DNA of 64,000 nt from Cellulomonas endophytica (lineage in GTDB: Bacteria; Actinomycetota; Actinomycetes; Actinomycetales; Cellulomonadaceae), in assembly GCF_004123805.1 (NCBI RefSeq), contig NZ_RWJX01000001.1, positions 62,001-126,000 of the forward strand. The letters run 5' to 3'. Under the pieces are notes generated by a model. The model did no database searches and was not told where the DNA came from. It saw nothing but the letters and a program-made list of their open reading frames with translations. A program made the translations under genes and the position numbers. This document shows, one piece after another, positions 16,222 to 24,443 of this stretch (positions within the stretch are counted from its first letter, which is position 1; each line of letters starts with the position of its first letter).

Positions 16222-17984
16222 GGGTGTCCTCCGGGGGGAGCGGGCCTGTCGGTGGTGGGGGGTGCGTCAGGGGCGGGCTCGGGGACCACCGGGGGCAGCG
16301 GCCCGGCGGTGGCCGCGCCGGCGACGAGGAGCCGGGCGCGCCGCACGAGCGCGAGGTCGGTCCCGGCGGCGCCGACGAGGCACACGCCCACGGGTGCGGG
16401 GCCGAGCGGCGACGGCACGACGAGCGCGGGGACCGACAGCGCGGGCAGCCCGGCGACGCCGGCCAGGGCGGTGGTGCGCAGGGTCGCCGCCCGGACGGCC
16501 TCCGTCGTCGCGGCGTCCGCGGAGCGGGACGGCGCCGGGCCGGGGGTGGTGGGCAGCACGAGCAGCACGTCCTCGCCGAGCAGCGCCCGCAGCCGGGACC
16601 GCCGCTCCGCGAGCGCGGCGCGGGCCGCCGTCTCCTCCTCGGCGCCGACCTGCGACCCGGCCGCGAGCCGCGCCGACACCGCGGCGCCGAGCGCACCGGG
16701 GTGCGCGGTCGCCCAGGCCCCGTGCACGCGCCAGGCCTCGGCGCCCTGCACCGCCCGGAACGCCTCGAGCCAGGCGCCGAGGTCGCCGACGGACACGCCG
16801 TCGACGCCCACCTCCGGGTGCCGGTCCGCGACGTCGGAGAGCCAGTCCTCGAAGGCGCTGCGCACGTCGGGCTCGGCGAGCGCGAGCGCCTCGAGCGGCA
16901 CGAGGAGCCGGCGCGGGAGGCCGACGGCCGGCCCCTCGTCGTCCCCCGCATCCCCGTCGTCCCCGTCCCCCGCGGCGCCACCAGGCCCGCCGGCCCCGTC
17001 CTCCACCGCGCCGTCGAGGCACCAGCGCACGACCGCCTCGAGGGTCGCGCCGTCCCGGGTGAGCCAGCCGACGGTGTCGAAGGAGGGCGCGAGCGGGACC
17101 AGGCCCTGCCGCGGCACGAGGCCGTGCGTCGTCCGCAGCCCCCACAGGCCCTGGTAGGAGGCGGGCACGCGGATGGAGCCGGCGGTGTCGGTCGCCAGCC
17201 CGACGTCGGCCTGCCCGGTCGCGACCGCCGTCGCGGGTCCCGACGAGGAGCCGCCGGGCAGCGCCCCCGGGAGCGCTCCGTTCGCCGGGGTGCCGTGGTG
17301 CGGGTTCGCGCCGGCGATGCTGAACGCGAGCTCGTCGGTGCGCGCGAGGCCGCGCAGGGACGCGCCGCCCCGCAGGAGGTCGAGCACGGCGGGGGCGTGG
17401 TCCCGCTCGCGCCGGGCCTCGCGCAGCCACGTGGGGTTCCCGGCGCCGACGCGGTAGCCCTTCACGGCGAAGAGGTCCTTGACCGCCACCCGGAGCCCGA
17501 CGAGGGGCCCCTCCCACGCGCCCTGGTAGAGCGGGTCGCCGACCGTGCGCCACACGGAGCTGTCGAGGGCGCGCGTCCGGCCGGTGACGTGCGCGGCGGT
17601 GACGCGCCACGCGCCGTCCTCGCCACGGGCCCACACCTGGGTCTGCAGGCCGCTGCCGCCGCCGGCGAAGCGGGAGACCGAGACGAGCAGCCAGACGTCC
17701 TGCGTCAGCCGGCGGGCCTCGACGCGCGCCAGCCGCCGGGGGGCGACCCCGCCGCGGCCGCCGCGGAACGTGGAGATCGCGCGGTGCCCGACGAGGAGCC
17801 CGTCGCCGTCCCCGCGCAGCGTCGCCGGGCCCGGGGCGAAGGCGTCGTCGAGCGCGGCCAGGTCGTCGGCGGCGAGCGCCCGCTCGTACGCGGCCAGGGC
17901 CGCGAGCAGGTCGGCCGGCGCGGCCTCGCCCGTGACGGGGTCGACGACCTCGTCGGGCACGCCGCCCGGGGTCCCGTCGCTCAT
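16218..17984 (-). CDS. AtzH-like domain fused to amidase-signature hydrolase
   Basis: Protein of 588 residues. Residues about 25-140 form an AtzH/HpxZ-type (DUF3225, SnoaL-like) domain, including LRGDGDGLLVGHRAISTFRGGRGG and LQTQVWARGEDGAWRVTAAHVT. Residues about 150-580 are an amidase-signature enzyme with Lys169 (RVAVKDLF), the GGSSSG loop at 244-249 and nucleophile Ser270 (DTAGSIRVPA). In Pseudomonas and Klebsiella these two functions are separate (AtzH and AtzE, or HpxZ and HpxY). AtzH decarboxylates 1,3-dicarboxyurea; AtzE hydrolyses 1-carboxybiuret. Overlap with pucG suggests that the substrate here is oxalurate or a derived carbamoyl compound; that is inference. An Ala/Asp-rich insert occurs at about 345-375. 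Confidence 0.82.
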   Translation of the reverse strand: MSDGTPGGVPDEVVDPVTGEAAPADLLAALAAYERALAADDLAALDDAFAPGPATLRGDGDGLLVGHRAISTFRGGRGGVAPRRLARVEARRLTQDVWLLVSVSRFAGGGSGLQTQVWARGEDGAWRVTAAHVTGRTRALDSSVWRTVGDPLYQGAWEGPLVGLRVAVKDLFAVKGYRVGAGNPTWLREARRERDHAPAVLDLLRGGASLRGLARTDELAFSIAGANPHHGTPANGALPGALPGGSSSGPATAVATGQADVGLATDTAGSIRVPASYQGLWGLRTTHGLVPRQGLVPLAPSFDTVGWLTRDGATLEAVVRWCLDGAVEDGAGGPGGAAGDGDDGDAGDDEGPAVGLPRRLLVPLEALALAEPDVRSAFEDWLSDVADRHPEVGVDGVSVGDLGAWLEAFRAVQGAEAWRVHGAWATAHPGALGAAVSARLAAGSQVGAEEETAARAALAERRSRLRALLGEDVLLVLPTTPGPAPSRSADAATTEAVRAATLRTTALAGVAGLPALSVPALVVPSPLGPAPVGVCLVGAAGTDLALVRRARLLVAGAATAGPLPPVVPEPAPDAPPTTDRPAPPGGHP

Positions 17985-19231
17985 GCGGCACCCCCGACGG
18001 TGGCCGAGCCGCCCGGCGCGCCCGAGCCGTCCGGCGCGCCCGAGCCGTGCAGGGCGCCCGGGGCGCCGACGGTGCCGTCGGGCCGCAGCACGGGGGGCGG
18101 CTCCTCCCCCGGGCCGACGCCCGCGAAGTCGGCGAGGCGGATCCGGGCGTGCACGCCCGTGACGACGTCGACGACCTGCGAGACGTCGAAGTCGGTGGCC
18201 GCGCTGAGGTAGGCGTAGGCCAGGTGCTCCGCCATGCCGTAGCGCGCGCCCAGCAGCCGCAGGGCGGCCCGGACGCACCGGCGCAGCGCCTCGTCGAGGT
18301 CGACGTCGAGCCCCGTCGGGACGAGGTGCTCCGGCGTGCGCAGCACGGGCCCGTCGAGCTCCCCCAGCGCCGTCAGGGCCTGCGCCCGCGGGACGACGTC
18401 GACGCGCAGCCGCACGCGCAGGGACGCCTCGAGGGCCGTGAGCGCGACCTCGCCGTCGCCCTGCGCGAAGTGCGGGTCGCCGACGTAGAGCCCCGCGCCC
18501 TCCACCTGCACCGGCAGGTAGACCGCCGTGCCGGCCACGAGGAGGTTGACGTCGATGTTGCCGCCGTGCGGGCCCGGGGGCACGGAGTGCGGCCGCTCGT
18601 CGTCGGCGACCGCGACCCCGACGATCCCGAGGAAGGGGGCCAGCGGGAACGCCACGACGCGCTCGCCCCCGTCGACGAGCGGCAGCGCCCCGACGAGGGC
18701 GCCGTCCGCGCGCCGCAGCACGGGCGTGAAGACGCTGACGGAGCGCTCGCCGCGGGGGAGCTCGTCGGGCAGCGCGCCACGCCGGTGCCGGTTCGAGACG
18801 ACGCCGTAGGGCACGCGCGGGACCGTCTCGAGCACCGTGACGGCGAGGAGGTCGCCCGGGTGGGCGCCGGCGACGTGGACCGGGCCCGTGACGACGTGCG
18901 GGCCGTCGTGGTCCGGGTCGCGGGACAGGCCCGCCGCGACCGCCACCGCGTCGTCGAGCACGTTGTCGGCGGGCACCCCCTGGGCGCCGAACCACGCGCG
19001 CGGGTCGCCGCCCTGGTCCTCGAGCAGCCCCTCGTGGCTCAGGGTGTCGACGACGAGCTCGTCGCCGGCCCGCAGGTGGGCCACGGGCGCGTCGACCGCG
19101 CAGGGCAGGCGCCCCCACAGCACCGTCCGGGGGCCGGAGGCGAGGTAGGCGACCCCCTCGGGGACGCCGGCACCCGGCTGCAGGACGGGTAGGCCCGGGT
19201 CGACGAGCGCCGGCCGCGCCGCGGCGCTCAC
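17981..19231 (-). CDS. Acetamidase/formamidase family protein
   Basis: Protein of 416 residues of the FmdA/AmdA family. Recognisable stretches are GDELVVDTLSHEG, HPHV-like GPHVVTGPVHVAGAHPGDLLAVTVLE, GGNIDVNLLVAGTAVYLPVQVEGAGLYVGDPHFAQGDGEV (the most conserved segment of the family) and a helical C-terminus AYAYLSAATDFDVSQVVD. These enzymes hydrolyse short amides such as formamide and acetamide to ammonia. Coupled by a 4-nt overlap to the AtzH-amidase, it may remove a small amide produced late in ureide breakdown (oxamate or formamide); this is inference. The C-terminal 35 residues are a Gly/Ala/Ser-rich tail. GTG start with AGGTGG upstream. Confidence 0.82.
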   Translation of the reverse strand: MSAAARPALVDPGLPVLQPGAGVPEGVAYLASGPRTVLWGRLPCAVDAPVAHLRAGDELVVDTLSHEGLLEDQGGDPRAWFGAQGVPADNVLDDAVAVAAGLSRDPDHDGPHVVTGPVHVAGAHPGDLLAVTVLETVPRVPYGVVSNRHRRGALPDELPRGERSVSVFTPVLRRADGALVGALPLVDGGERVVAFPLAPFLGIVGVAVADDERPHSVPPGPHGGNIDVNLLVAGTAVYLPVQVEGAGLYVGDPHFAQGDGEVALTALEASLRVRLRVDVVPRAQALTALGELDGPVLRTPEHLVPTGLDVDLDEALRRCVRAALRLLGARYGMAEHLAYAYLSAATDFDVSQVVDVVTGVHARIRLADFAGVGPGEEPPPVLRPDGTVGAPGALHGSGAPDGSGAPGGSATVGGAA

Positions 19232-19345
19232 GCGGCCACCTGGCCCGCGGCCGTGCCCGTGCCCGCCACCGTGCCCGCCACCGTGCCCGCCGCCGTGACG
19301 GACGCCGCTTTGCCCGCCACGCGGGGGCGCCGCGATGATGCGCCC

Positions 19346-20047
19346 GTGACGACCCGCCGCGACCCCGCCCGCCTGCACCTCGTGCTCATGCTCACGCTCA
19401 CCTTCACCACGGGCGTCGTCGACGCGGTCGGGTACCTGGGCCTGGACCGGGTGTTCACGGCGAACATGACCGGCAACGTGGTCATCCTCGGCATGGCGCT
19501 CGCCGGCGCCGACGACCTGCCCGTGCTCGGGCCGGCGCTCGCGCTCGGGGGCTTCCTGCTCGGCGCCGCCCTCGGCGGGCGGGTGCTCGCGCGGACGGCG
19601 CCCGGCTGGGGCACGCGCTCGACGAGCACCTTCGCCGCCACGGGCGTGCTGGCCCTCGGGCTCGGCGCCGGGGCGCTCGCGGCGCCGCCCGAGGAGGGCA
19701 CGGGCTGGGCCTTCGCGCTCACCACGGTGCTGGCCACCGCGATGGGGCTCCAGGCGGCGGCCGCCCGCAAGCTCGCCGTCAAGGACGTCACCACCGTCGT
19801 CGTCACCTCCACGCTCACGGGGCTCGCGGCCGACTCCCGGCTCGCGGGCGGCAGCGGCGAGGGCTGGGCCCGCCGCGGGCTCGCCGTCGTGCTCATCCTG
19901 CTCGGTGCCGGGGTCGGCGCGCTGGCGCTCCGCCTGCTCGGCGACGGGACCGGCATCGGTGCGGGGCTCGTGCTCGCCGGGGTCGTCACGCTCGTCGCCG
20001 CGCTCGTCGGGCACCGGTGGGCGCACGCGCGGCGCGTCGCCGCCTGA
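19346..20047 (+). CDS. YoaK/DUF1275 family membrane protein
   Basis: Membrane protein of 233 residues with about six transmembrane segments. LTLTFTTGVVDAVGYLGLDRVFTANMTGNVVILGMAL is the family signature, followed by LATAMGLQAAAARKLAVKDVTTVVVTSTLTGLA. Function of the family is unknown. The start at GTG 19346 is preferred: it is the first codon before the conserved core and a GATGAT -10-like hexamer ends 6 nt before it, as for leaderless genes in this window. A GTG at 19253 would prepend a low-complexity P-V-P-A-T segment made of CGTGCCCGCCAC repeats. It is the only plus-strand gene inside a minus-strand catabolic run and converges on allB with 9 nt between. Confidence 0.8.
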   Translation: MTTRRDPARLHLVLMLTLTFTTGVVDAVGYLGLDRVFTANMTGNVVILGMALAGADDLPVLGPALALGGFLLGAALGGRVLARTAPGWGTRSTSTFAATGVLALGLGAGALAAPPEEGTGWAFALTTVLATAMGLQAAAARKLAVKDVTTVVVTSTLTGLAADSRLAGGSGEGWARRGLAVVLILLGAGVGALALRLLGDGTGIGAGLVLAGVVTLVAALVGHRWAHARRVAA

Positions 20048-20056
20048 GCGCGCCCC

Positions 20057-21517
20057 TCACGCACCGGGCGGCACCGGCAGGAGCGGCGGGAGCGGCACCG
20101 GCAGGAGGGTGCGGCCCGCGGGCGTGCCGACGACCCGGCCGTCCTCGACCACGGGCACGCCGCGCAGCCACACGGCCCGGACCCGCCCGTGCAGGGCCCG
20201 CCCGTGGTACGGCGTGACGGGGTTGCGGTGCTCGAGCCGCGCGGCGTCGACGACCTGCGTCTCGTCGGGCGCGAACGCGACGAGGTGCGCCGGCGCGCCC
20301 GGCGCGATCTCCCCGAGCCCCGCCAGCCCGGCCACGGCCGCGGGTCCCGTGGTGAACGCCGGCACGAGGGCCTCGAGCGGGACGCCGCGGCGACGGGCCT
20401 CGTCGGCGACGACCGTCCACCCGAGCTGGAGCCCGGCGATCCCGCCCCACGAGGCGCCGAAGTCGCCCCCCGCCACGTGCTTGAGGTCGGCCGTCGCCGG
20501 CGAGTGGTCGGAGACGACCGCGTCGATCGTGCCGTCGAGCAGGCCCTCCCACAGCGCGTCGGCGTTCGCCGTCCCACGGATGGGCGGGCAGCACTTGTAC
20601 TCCGTGGCGGCGTCGGGCACGTCCTCCGCGTGCAGGACGAGGTAGTGCGGGCACGTCTCGACGGTGATCGGCAGGCCCTCGGCGCGGGCGGCGCGCAGCA
20701 GGGGCAGCGTGCCGGCGTCCGAGAGGTGGAGCACGTGCGCCCGGGCCCCCGTGCGGCGCACGCCCTCGACCACGCCCTCCACCGCCGAGCGCTCCGAGGC
20801 CGGCGGGCGCGAGGCGAGGAAGTCCGCGTACCGGGTCCCCAGGCGCCCGTCCGCCGGGGCCGCGGCCAGGGCCTCGGGGTCCTCCGCGTGCACGACGAGC
20901 ACCGACCCCAGCGCCGCCACCTCCGCGAGCGCGGCCCGCAGGCCGGCGGCGTCGAGGTGGCCGAACTCGTCCACCCCGCTGGGGGCGAGGAACGCCTTGA
21001 AGCCCCGCACGCCCGCCCGGTGCAGGGGCGCGAGCGCCCCGAGGTTCTCCGGCACGGCGCCGCCCCAGAAGGCGACGTCGACGGCGAGCCGGCCCGCCGT
21101 CGCCGCGAGCTTCGCGGCGAGGGCGTCCGGCGTCGTCGTCGGGGGGATGCTGTTGAGCGGCATGTCGACGAGCGTGGTGACGCCGCCGGCCGCGGCGGCC
21201 CGCGTCGCCGACGCGAAGCCCTCCCAGTGCGTCCGGCCCGGCTCGTTGACGTGGACGTGGCTGTCCACGAGGCCGGGCAGGAGCACCGCGTCGTCGGGGA
21301 GGTCGACGAGGGAGGCGGCGGCGCCGTCCGCGAGGGGCGCGTCCCACGGCGCGAGGGCGAGGACGCGGCCCTCGGCGACGTGCACCTGGGCGGGCCGGAA
21401 CGCCCCGTCGACCCAGGCGCGGCGCGCCCGGACGACGAGGCCCTCCGGGTGCGGTCCCCCGCCCGCGTCGTCGGGCCTCGTCGGGCCCTGCACCGCCGAG
21501 CTCTCCGTCGTCGTCAT
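20057..21517 (-). CDS. allB: Allantoinase
   Basis: Protein of 486 residues of the cyclic amidohydrolase superfamily. Metal ligands are visible in DSHVHVNEPGR, the probable carboxylated lysine in GFKAFLAPSGVDEFG, His in VLVVHAED and ARAHVLHLSDAG, and Asp in DAVVSDHSPA. NEPGR and ETCPHYL are typical of allantoinase over dihydropyrimidinase. It hydrolyses allantoin to allantoate, between the UraD-UraH fusion and AllC. The ATG at 21517 follows GGAGG 8 nt upstream; an earlier in-frame ATG lacks support. It lies 121 nt downstream of the racemase gene, on the same strand as the permease. Confidence 0.92.
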   Translation of the reverse strand: MTTTESSAVQGPTRPDDAGGGPHPEGLVVRARRAWVDGAFRPAQVHVAEGRVLALAPWDAPLADGAAASLVDLPDDAVLLPGLVDSHVHVNEPGRTHWEGFASATRAAAAGGVTTLVDMPLNSIPPTTTPDALAAKLAATAGRLAVDVAFWGGAVPENLGALAPLHRAGVRGFKAFLAPSGVDEFGHLDAAGLRAALAEVAALGSVLVVHAEDPEALAAAPADGRLGTRYADFLASRPPASERSAVEGVVEGVRRTGARAHVLHLSDAGTLPLLRAARAEGLPITVETCPHYLVLHAEDVPDAATEYKCCPPIRGTANADALWEGLLDGTIDAVVSDHSPATADLKHVAGGDFGASWGGIAGLQLGWTVVADEARRRGVPLEALVPAFTTGPAAVAGLAGLGEIAPGAPAHLVAFAPDETQVVDAARLEHRNPVTPYHGRALHGRVRAVWLRGVPVVEDGRVVGTPAGRTLLPVPLPPLLPVPPGA

Positions 21518-21638
21518 CGCGCCACCCTCCGTCGTGACCCGCCCTGGCCTGCGGGCCGGCGGGCCCACCGTCGCACCTCGCCCCCGGTCGGCGCACCGAC
21601 CGGGGGCAGGGGTCCTGCGATCCTCCCTGCGGGGTGCG

Positions 21639-22430
21639 TCACACCCGCGCGTGCTGCCGCTGCGCGGGCCGCTCCCCCGCAGGGACCGGCGCCGGCGCCC
21701 GCACCTCGAAGCCGGCGAGCAGCCCGGCCATCGCCTTCGGCGGGGGCGGGGCGTACTCCCCGCGCGTGCTCGACCGCGCCCCGAGGGTCACGAGCCCCTG
21801 GACGAGGACCGTCGCCGCGGCCACCCCGTCGAGGACGGGCACGCCGACCCGGTCGCTGAGGTCCGCGCACAGGTCCGCCATGCCGGCGCACCCGAGCACG
21901 ACCGCGTCCGCGCCGTCCTCGTCCACGGCCCGCCGGCAGTGCTCCGCGACGCGGTCGCGCGCCCCGGACGCCGGGTCCTCCAGGGCGAGCACGGGGATCT
22001 CGCACGCGCGCACCCCGGTGCAGGCGGCGGCGAAGCCGTAGCGGTCCACGAGCTCGCGGGCGCGGCCCGTCGTGCGGCCGAGCGTCGTGACGATGCCGAA
22101 GCGGCGCGCGACCATCGTCGCCGCGTGCATGGCGGCCTGCGCGATGCCGAGCACGGGACCGCGGGCGAGCTCGCGCGCGGCGTCCAGGCCCGGGTCGCCG
22201 AAGCACGCCACCACGTACCCGTCGACGCCCTCGGCCTCGCCGAGCGCGACCTGCTCGAGCAGGCCCGGCACCGCCAGCGCCTCCTCGTAGTGGCTCTCGA
22301 TCGACGCCGGCCCCATGGTCGGCTGCACCGCGTCGACGAGCGTCCCGGGCCCCGCCACCCCCCGGGCGGCCCGACCCACGAGGTCGGTCATCGCCCGGGT
22401 GGTGTTCGGGTTGATCACGCGCAGGTGCAC
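21639..22430 (-). CDS. Asp/Glu/hydantoin racemase family, probable allantoin racemase
   Basis: Protein of 263 residues. It opens MHLRVINPNTTRAMT, the usual start of HpxA and hydantoin racemases, and has the two catalytic cysteines Cys76 (VVACFGDPGLD) and Cys181 (VLGCAGMADL). HpxA interconverts allantoin enantiomers so that stereospecific allantoinase can use both; hydantoin racemase is the alternative. Position directly between the NCS1 permease and allantoinase supports allantoin. GTG start lies one base after the permease stop codon, so translation is coupled. The last 35 residues are a Pro/Ala/Arg-rich tail beyond the family core. Confidence 0.85.
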   Translation of the reverse strand: MHLRVINPNTTRAMTDLVGRAARGVAGPGTLVDAVQPTMGPASIESHYEEALAVPGLLEQVALGEAEGVDGYVVACFGDPGLDAARELARGPVLGIAQAAMHAATMVARRFGIVTTLGRTTGRARELVDRYGFAAACTGVRACEIPVLALEDPASGARDRVAEHCRRAVDEDGADAVVLGCAGMADLCADLSDRVGVPVLDGVAAATVLVQGLVTLGARSSTRGEYAPPPPKAMAGLLAGFEVRAPAPVPAGERPAQRQHARV

Positions 22431-22431
22431 G

Positions 22432-24123
22432 TCAGACCGACTTCCCGTCCACCGACGCGGCGGTCGGCGCCGCCGTGGCCGCGACCGTGACGGCGTCCGG
22501 CGCGGCGCCGTCCGACACGTGAGGGTCGTCCGCGTCGAGCACCGGGATCTGCGGGTTGAGGCGCTCGAGGAGCACCATGACCGCGAAGCCCAGGCCGCAG
22601 CCGATGAACCAGCTGTAGCTGGCGACCCACGTCACGTCCGGCCCGCCCAGGTCGGCGAACGTCTTCGGCAGCACCGCGGAGGCGATGGACACCGCGCCCG
22701 CCACCAGCGTGGTCGCCACCGCGTTGCGGTTGTAGCCGCGGGTGAACCAGTAGCGGCCCGTCGGCGCCATCGTGAACATGTCGTCCACGTGCACCCGCTG
22801 GCGCCCGATGACGTAGTACCCGGCGATGAGGATGCCGAAGAGCGGGCCGATGAGGGCGCCGAGCACGCCCAGCGTGTAGTGGATGGCGTCGTCGTTCGCG
22901 TACCAGTTCCACGGCGTCAGCACCACGGAGCCGACCGCCGCGATCATGCCGCCCATGCGCCACGAGATGCGCTGGGGGCTGACGTTCGAGAAGTCGAACG
23001 CGGGCGAGATGAAGTTGGCGACGATGTTGATGCCGACGGTGGCCGTGACGAACGTCAGGCCGCCGAGCAGGATCGCGAAGGGCGTGTCGATCGCCTGCAC
23101 GGTGTGGATCGGGTCGGTGATGAGCTCGCCGAACACGGGCACGGTCGCCGAGGCGCAGACGACCGTGAGCAGCGAGAAGAAGAGGAAGTTCACCGGCAGG
23201 CCGAGGAGGTTGCCGCGCTTGACCGCGTCGAAGGAGCGGCCGTAGCGGGCGAAGTCGCCGAAGTTCAGCATGGGCCCGGAGAAGTACGAGACCACGAGGG
23301 CGATCGCCGACAGCATCACCGGGATGGACGCGCCGAAGGACATCGCGGGGCCGGTCGAGAGGTTGAGGGAGATGTTCGACCACCCGGCCTCGGAGACGAG
23401 GTAGACCGCCATGAGGATCATGACGACGTACACCGCCGGCCCCGCCCAGTCGATGAACTTCCGGATGGTCTCCATGCCCGTCCAGAACAGCGCGGCCTGG
23501 GCGACCCAGAGGATGGCGTAGGAGATCCAGCCCAGCGTCGACAGCCCGAGGAACGAGGTCTCCAGGAGCGCCGCCGAGCCCGGCAGGAACTTGAGGAAGA
23601 CGATGTTCAGCGCCTCGGCGGCGAGGAAGGTCTGCACGCCGTACCAGGCCACCGCGATGAGGCCGCGGATGACCGCCGGGATGTTCGCGCCGAGCACCCC
23701 GAAGATCGCGCGGTTGATGACGGGGTACGGCACGCCGGTGCGCTGGCTGGGCTTGGCGACGAGGTTGCAGAACACCTGGACGATGCAGATGCCCACCACG
23801 AGCGCGACGAGGACCTGCCAGGACGCGATGCCGAGGGCGAAGAGGCTGCCCGCCGTGACGTAGCCGCCGACGCTGTGCACGTCGGACATCCAGAACGCGA
23901 AGATGTTGTACGACGACCAGCGCTGGTGGCGCAGGGGCGCCAGGTCCTCGTTCGTCAGGCGCGGGTCGTAGGTCGCCTTGATCTCGCCGGCGCCGACGGG
24001 CATGCCGGCGGCCTCGACGAGGTCGCCGCCCGACGCGCCGGTCGCGGCGGTGCCGACCGTGCCGGTCGACCAGGTGGTGGACGTGCCGCCGACGGCGGCG
24101 GGGCCTTGCGTGGGAGCGGTCAT
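22432..24123 (-). CDS. NCS1 family permease, probably for allantoin
   Basis: Membrane protein of 563 residues with about 12 transmembrane segments. NEDLAPLRHQRWSSYNIFAFWMSDVHSVGGY is the entry signature of nucleobase-cation-symport-1 carriers, and SGPMLNFGDFARYGRS, NFISPAFDFSN and SWFIGCGLG follow in the usual order. NCS1 members (PucI, PyrP, Mhp1, uracil/allantoin permeases) co-transport the substrate with Na+ or H+. Because it leads a co-oriented racemase-allantoinase run, allantoin is the best guess. The first 45 residues are a Gly/Thr/Ala-rich cytoplasmic extension and the last 35 a Thr/Ala-rich tail. GAGG lies 8 nt before the ATG. Confidence 0.88.
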   Translation of the reverse strand: MTAPTQGPAAVGGTSTTWSTGTVGTAATGASGGDLVEAAGMPVGAGEIKATYDPRLTNEDLAPLRHQRWSSYNIFAFWMSDVHSVGGYVTAGSLFALGIASWQVLVALVVGICIVQVFCNLVAKPSQRTGVPYPVINRAIFGVLGANIPAVIRGLIAVAWYGVQTFLAAEALNIVFLKFLPGSAALLETSFLGLSTLGWISYAILWVAQAALFWTGMETIRKFIDWAGPAVYVVMILMAVYLVSEAGWSNISLNLSTGPAMSFGASIPVMLSAIALVVSYFSGPMLNFGDFARYGRSFDAVKRGNLLGLPVNFLFFSLLTVVCASATVPVFGELITDPIHTVQAIDTPFAILLGGLTFVTATVGINIVANFISPAFDFSNVSPQRISWRMGGMIAAVGSVVLTPWNWYANDDAIHYTLGVLGALIGPLFGILIAGYYVIGRQRVHVDDMFTMAPTGRYWFTRGYNRNAVATTLVAGAVSIASAVLPKTFADLGGPDVTWVASYSWFIGCGLGFAVMVLLERLNPQIPVLDADDPHVSDGAAPDAVTVAATAAPTAASVDGKSV

Positions 24124-24443
24124 GCCGGACCTCGCACTCGGGGGTGGGGTGGGCGGAGCGGGACGCGGGGGGACGCGCGGGCGGGTGCCGGCGGTCCCGG
24201 GCGGGGTGCCGCGGGTCACCCTGGTGCCCCCGGCCGAGGGCACCTACGGTGGCCGCGACGGGGCCGCGGGGGACGGGGCGGTTGGCGTCCGCCCGTCGGG
24301 CGTGAATCTATGACTTCACAACACTGCGCCGGTTTCGGTCGTGTGAACTCTGGGGGTCGGTCGTGGGTCGCGGTCCCGGCGCACGCCCCGGGCCACCCCG
24401 CGGCGGCGAGGATCGCGGTCGAGGACGCACGCGCGGAGGGACG
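24124..24443. promoter_or_regulatory. Divergent promoter/operator region, permease versus XRE-cupin
   Basis: This 320-bp gap separates the divergent permease and regulator genes. Most of it is GC-rich and featureless. At 24302-24319 there is an AT-rich inverted repeat, GTGAA-8 nt-TTCAC, with another GTGAA at 24343-24347. It is the most AT-rich patch in the surrounding kilobases, so it probably holds the promoters and the operator of the neighbouring XRE-cupin regulator. Exact -10 and -35 boxes are not clear. Confidence 0.5.

Noticed and set aside
19253-19345. N-terminal extension of the YoaK-like protein
   Set aside because: Made of CGTGCCCGCCAC repeats, has no ribosome site, and is not part of the family core.
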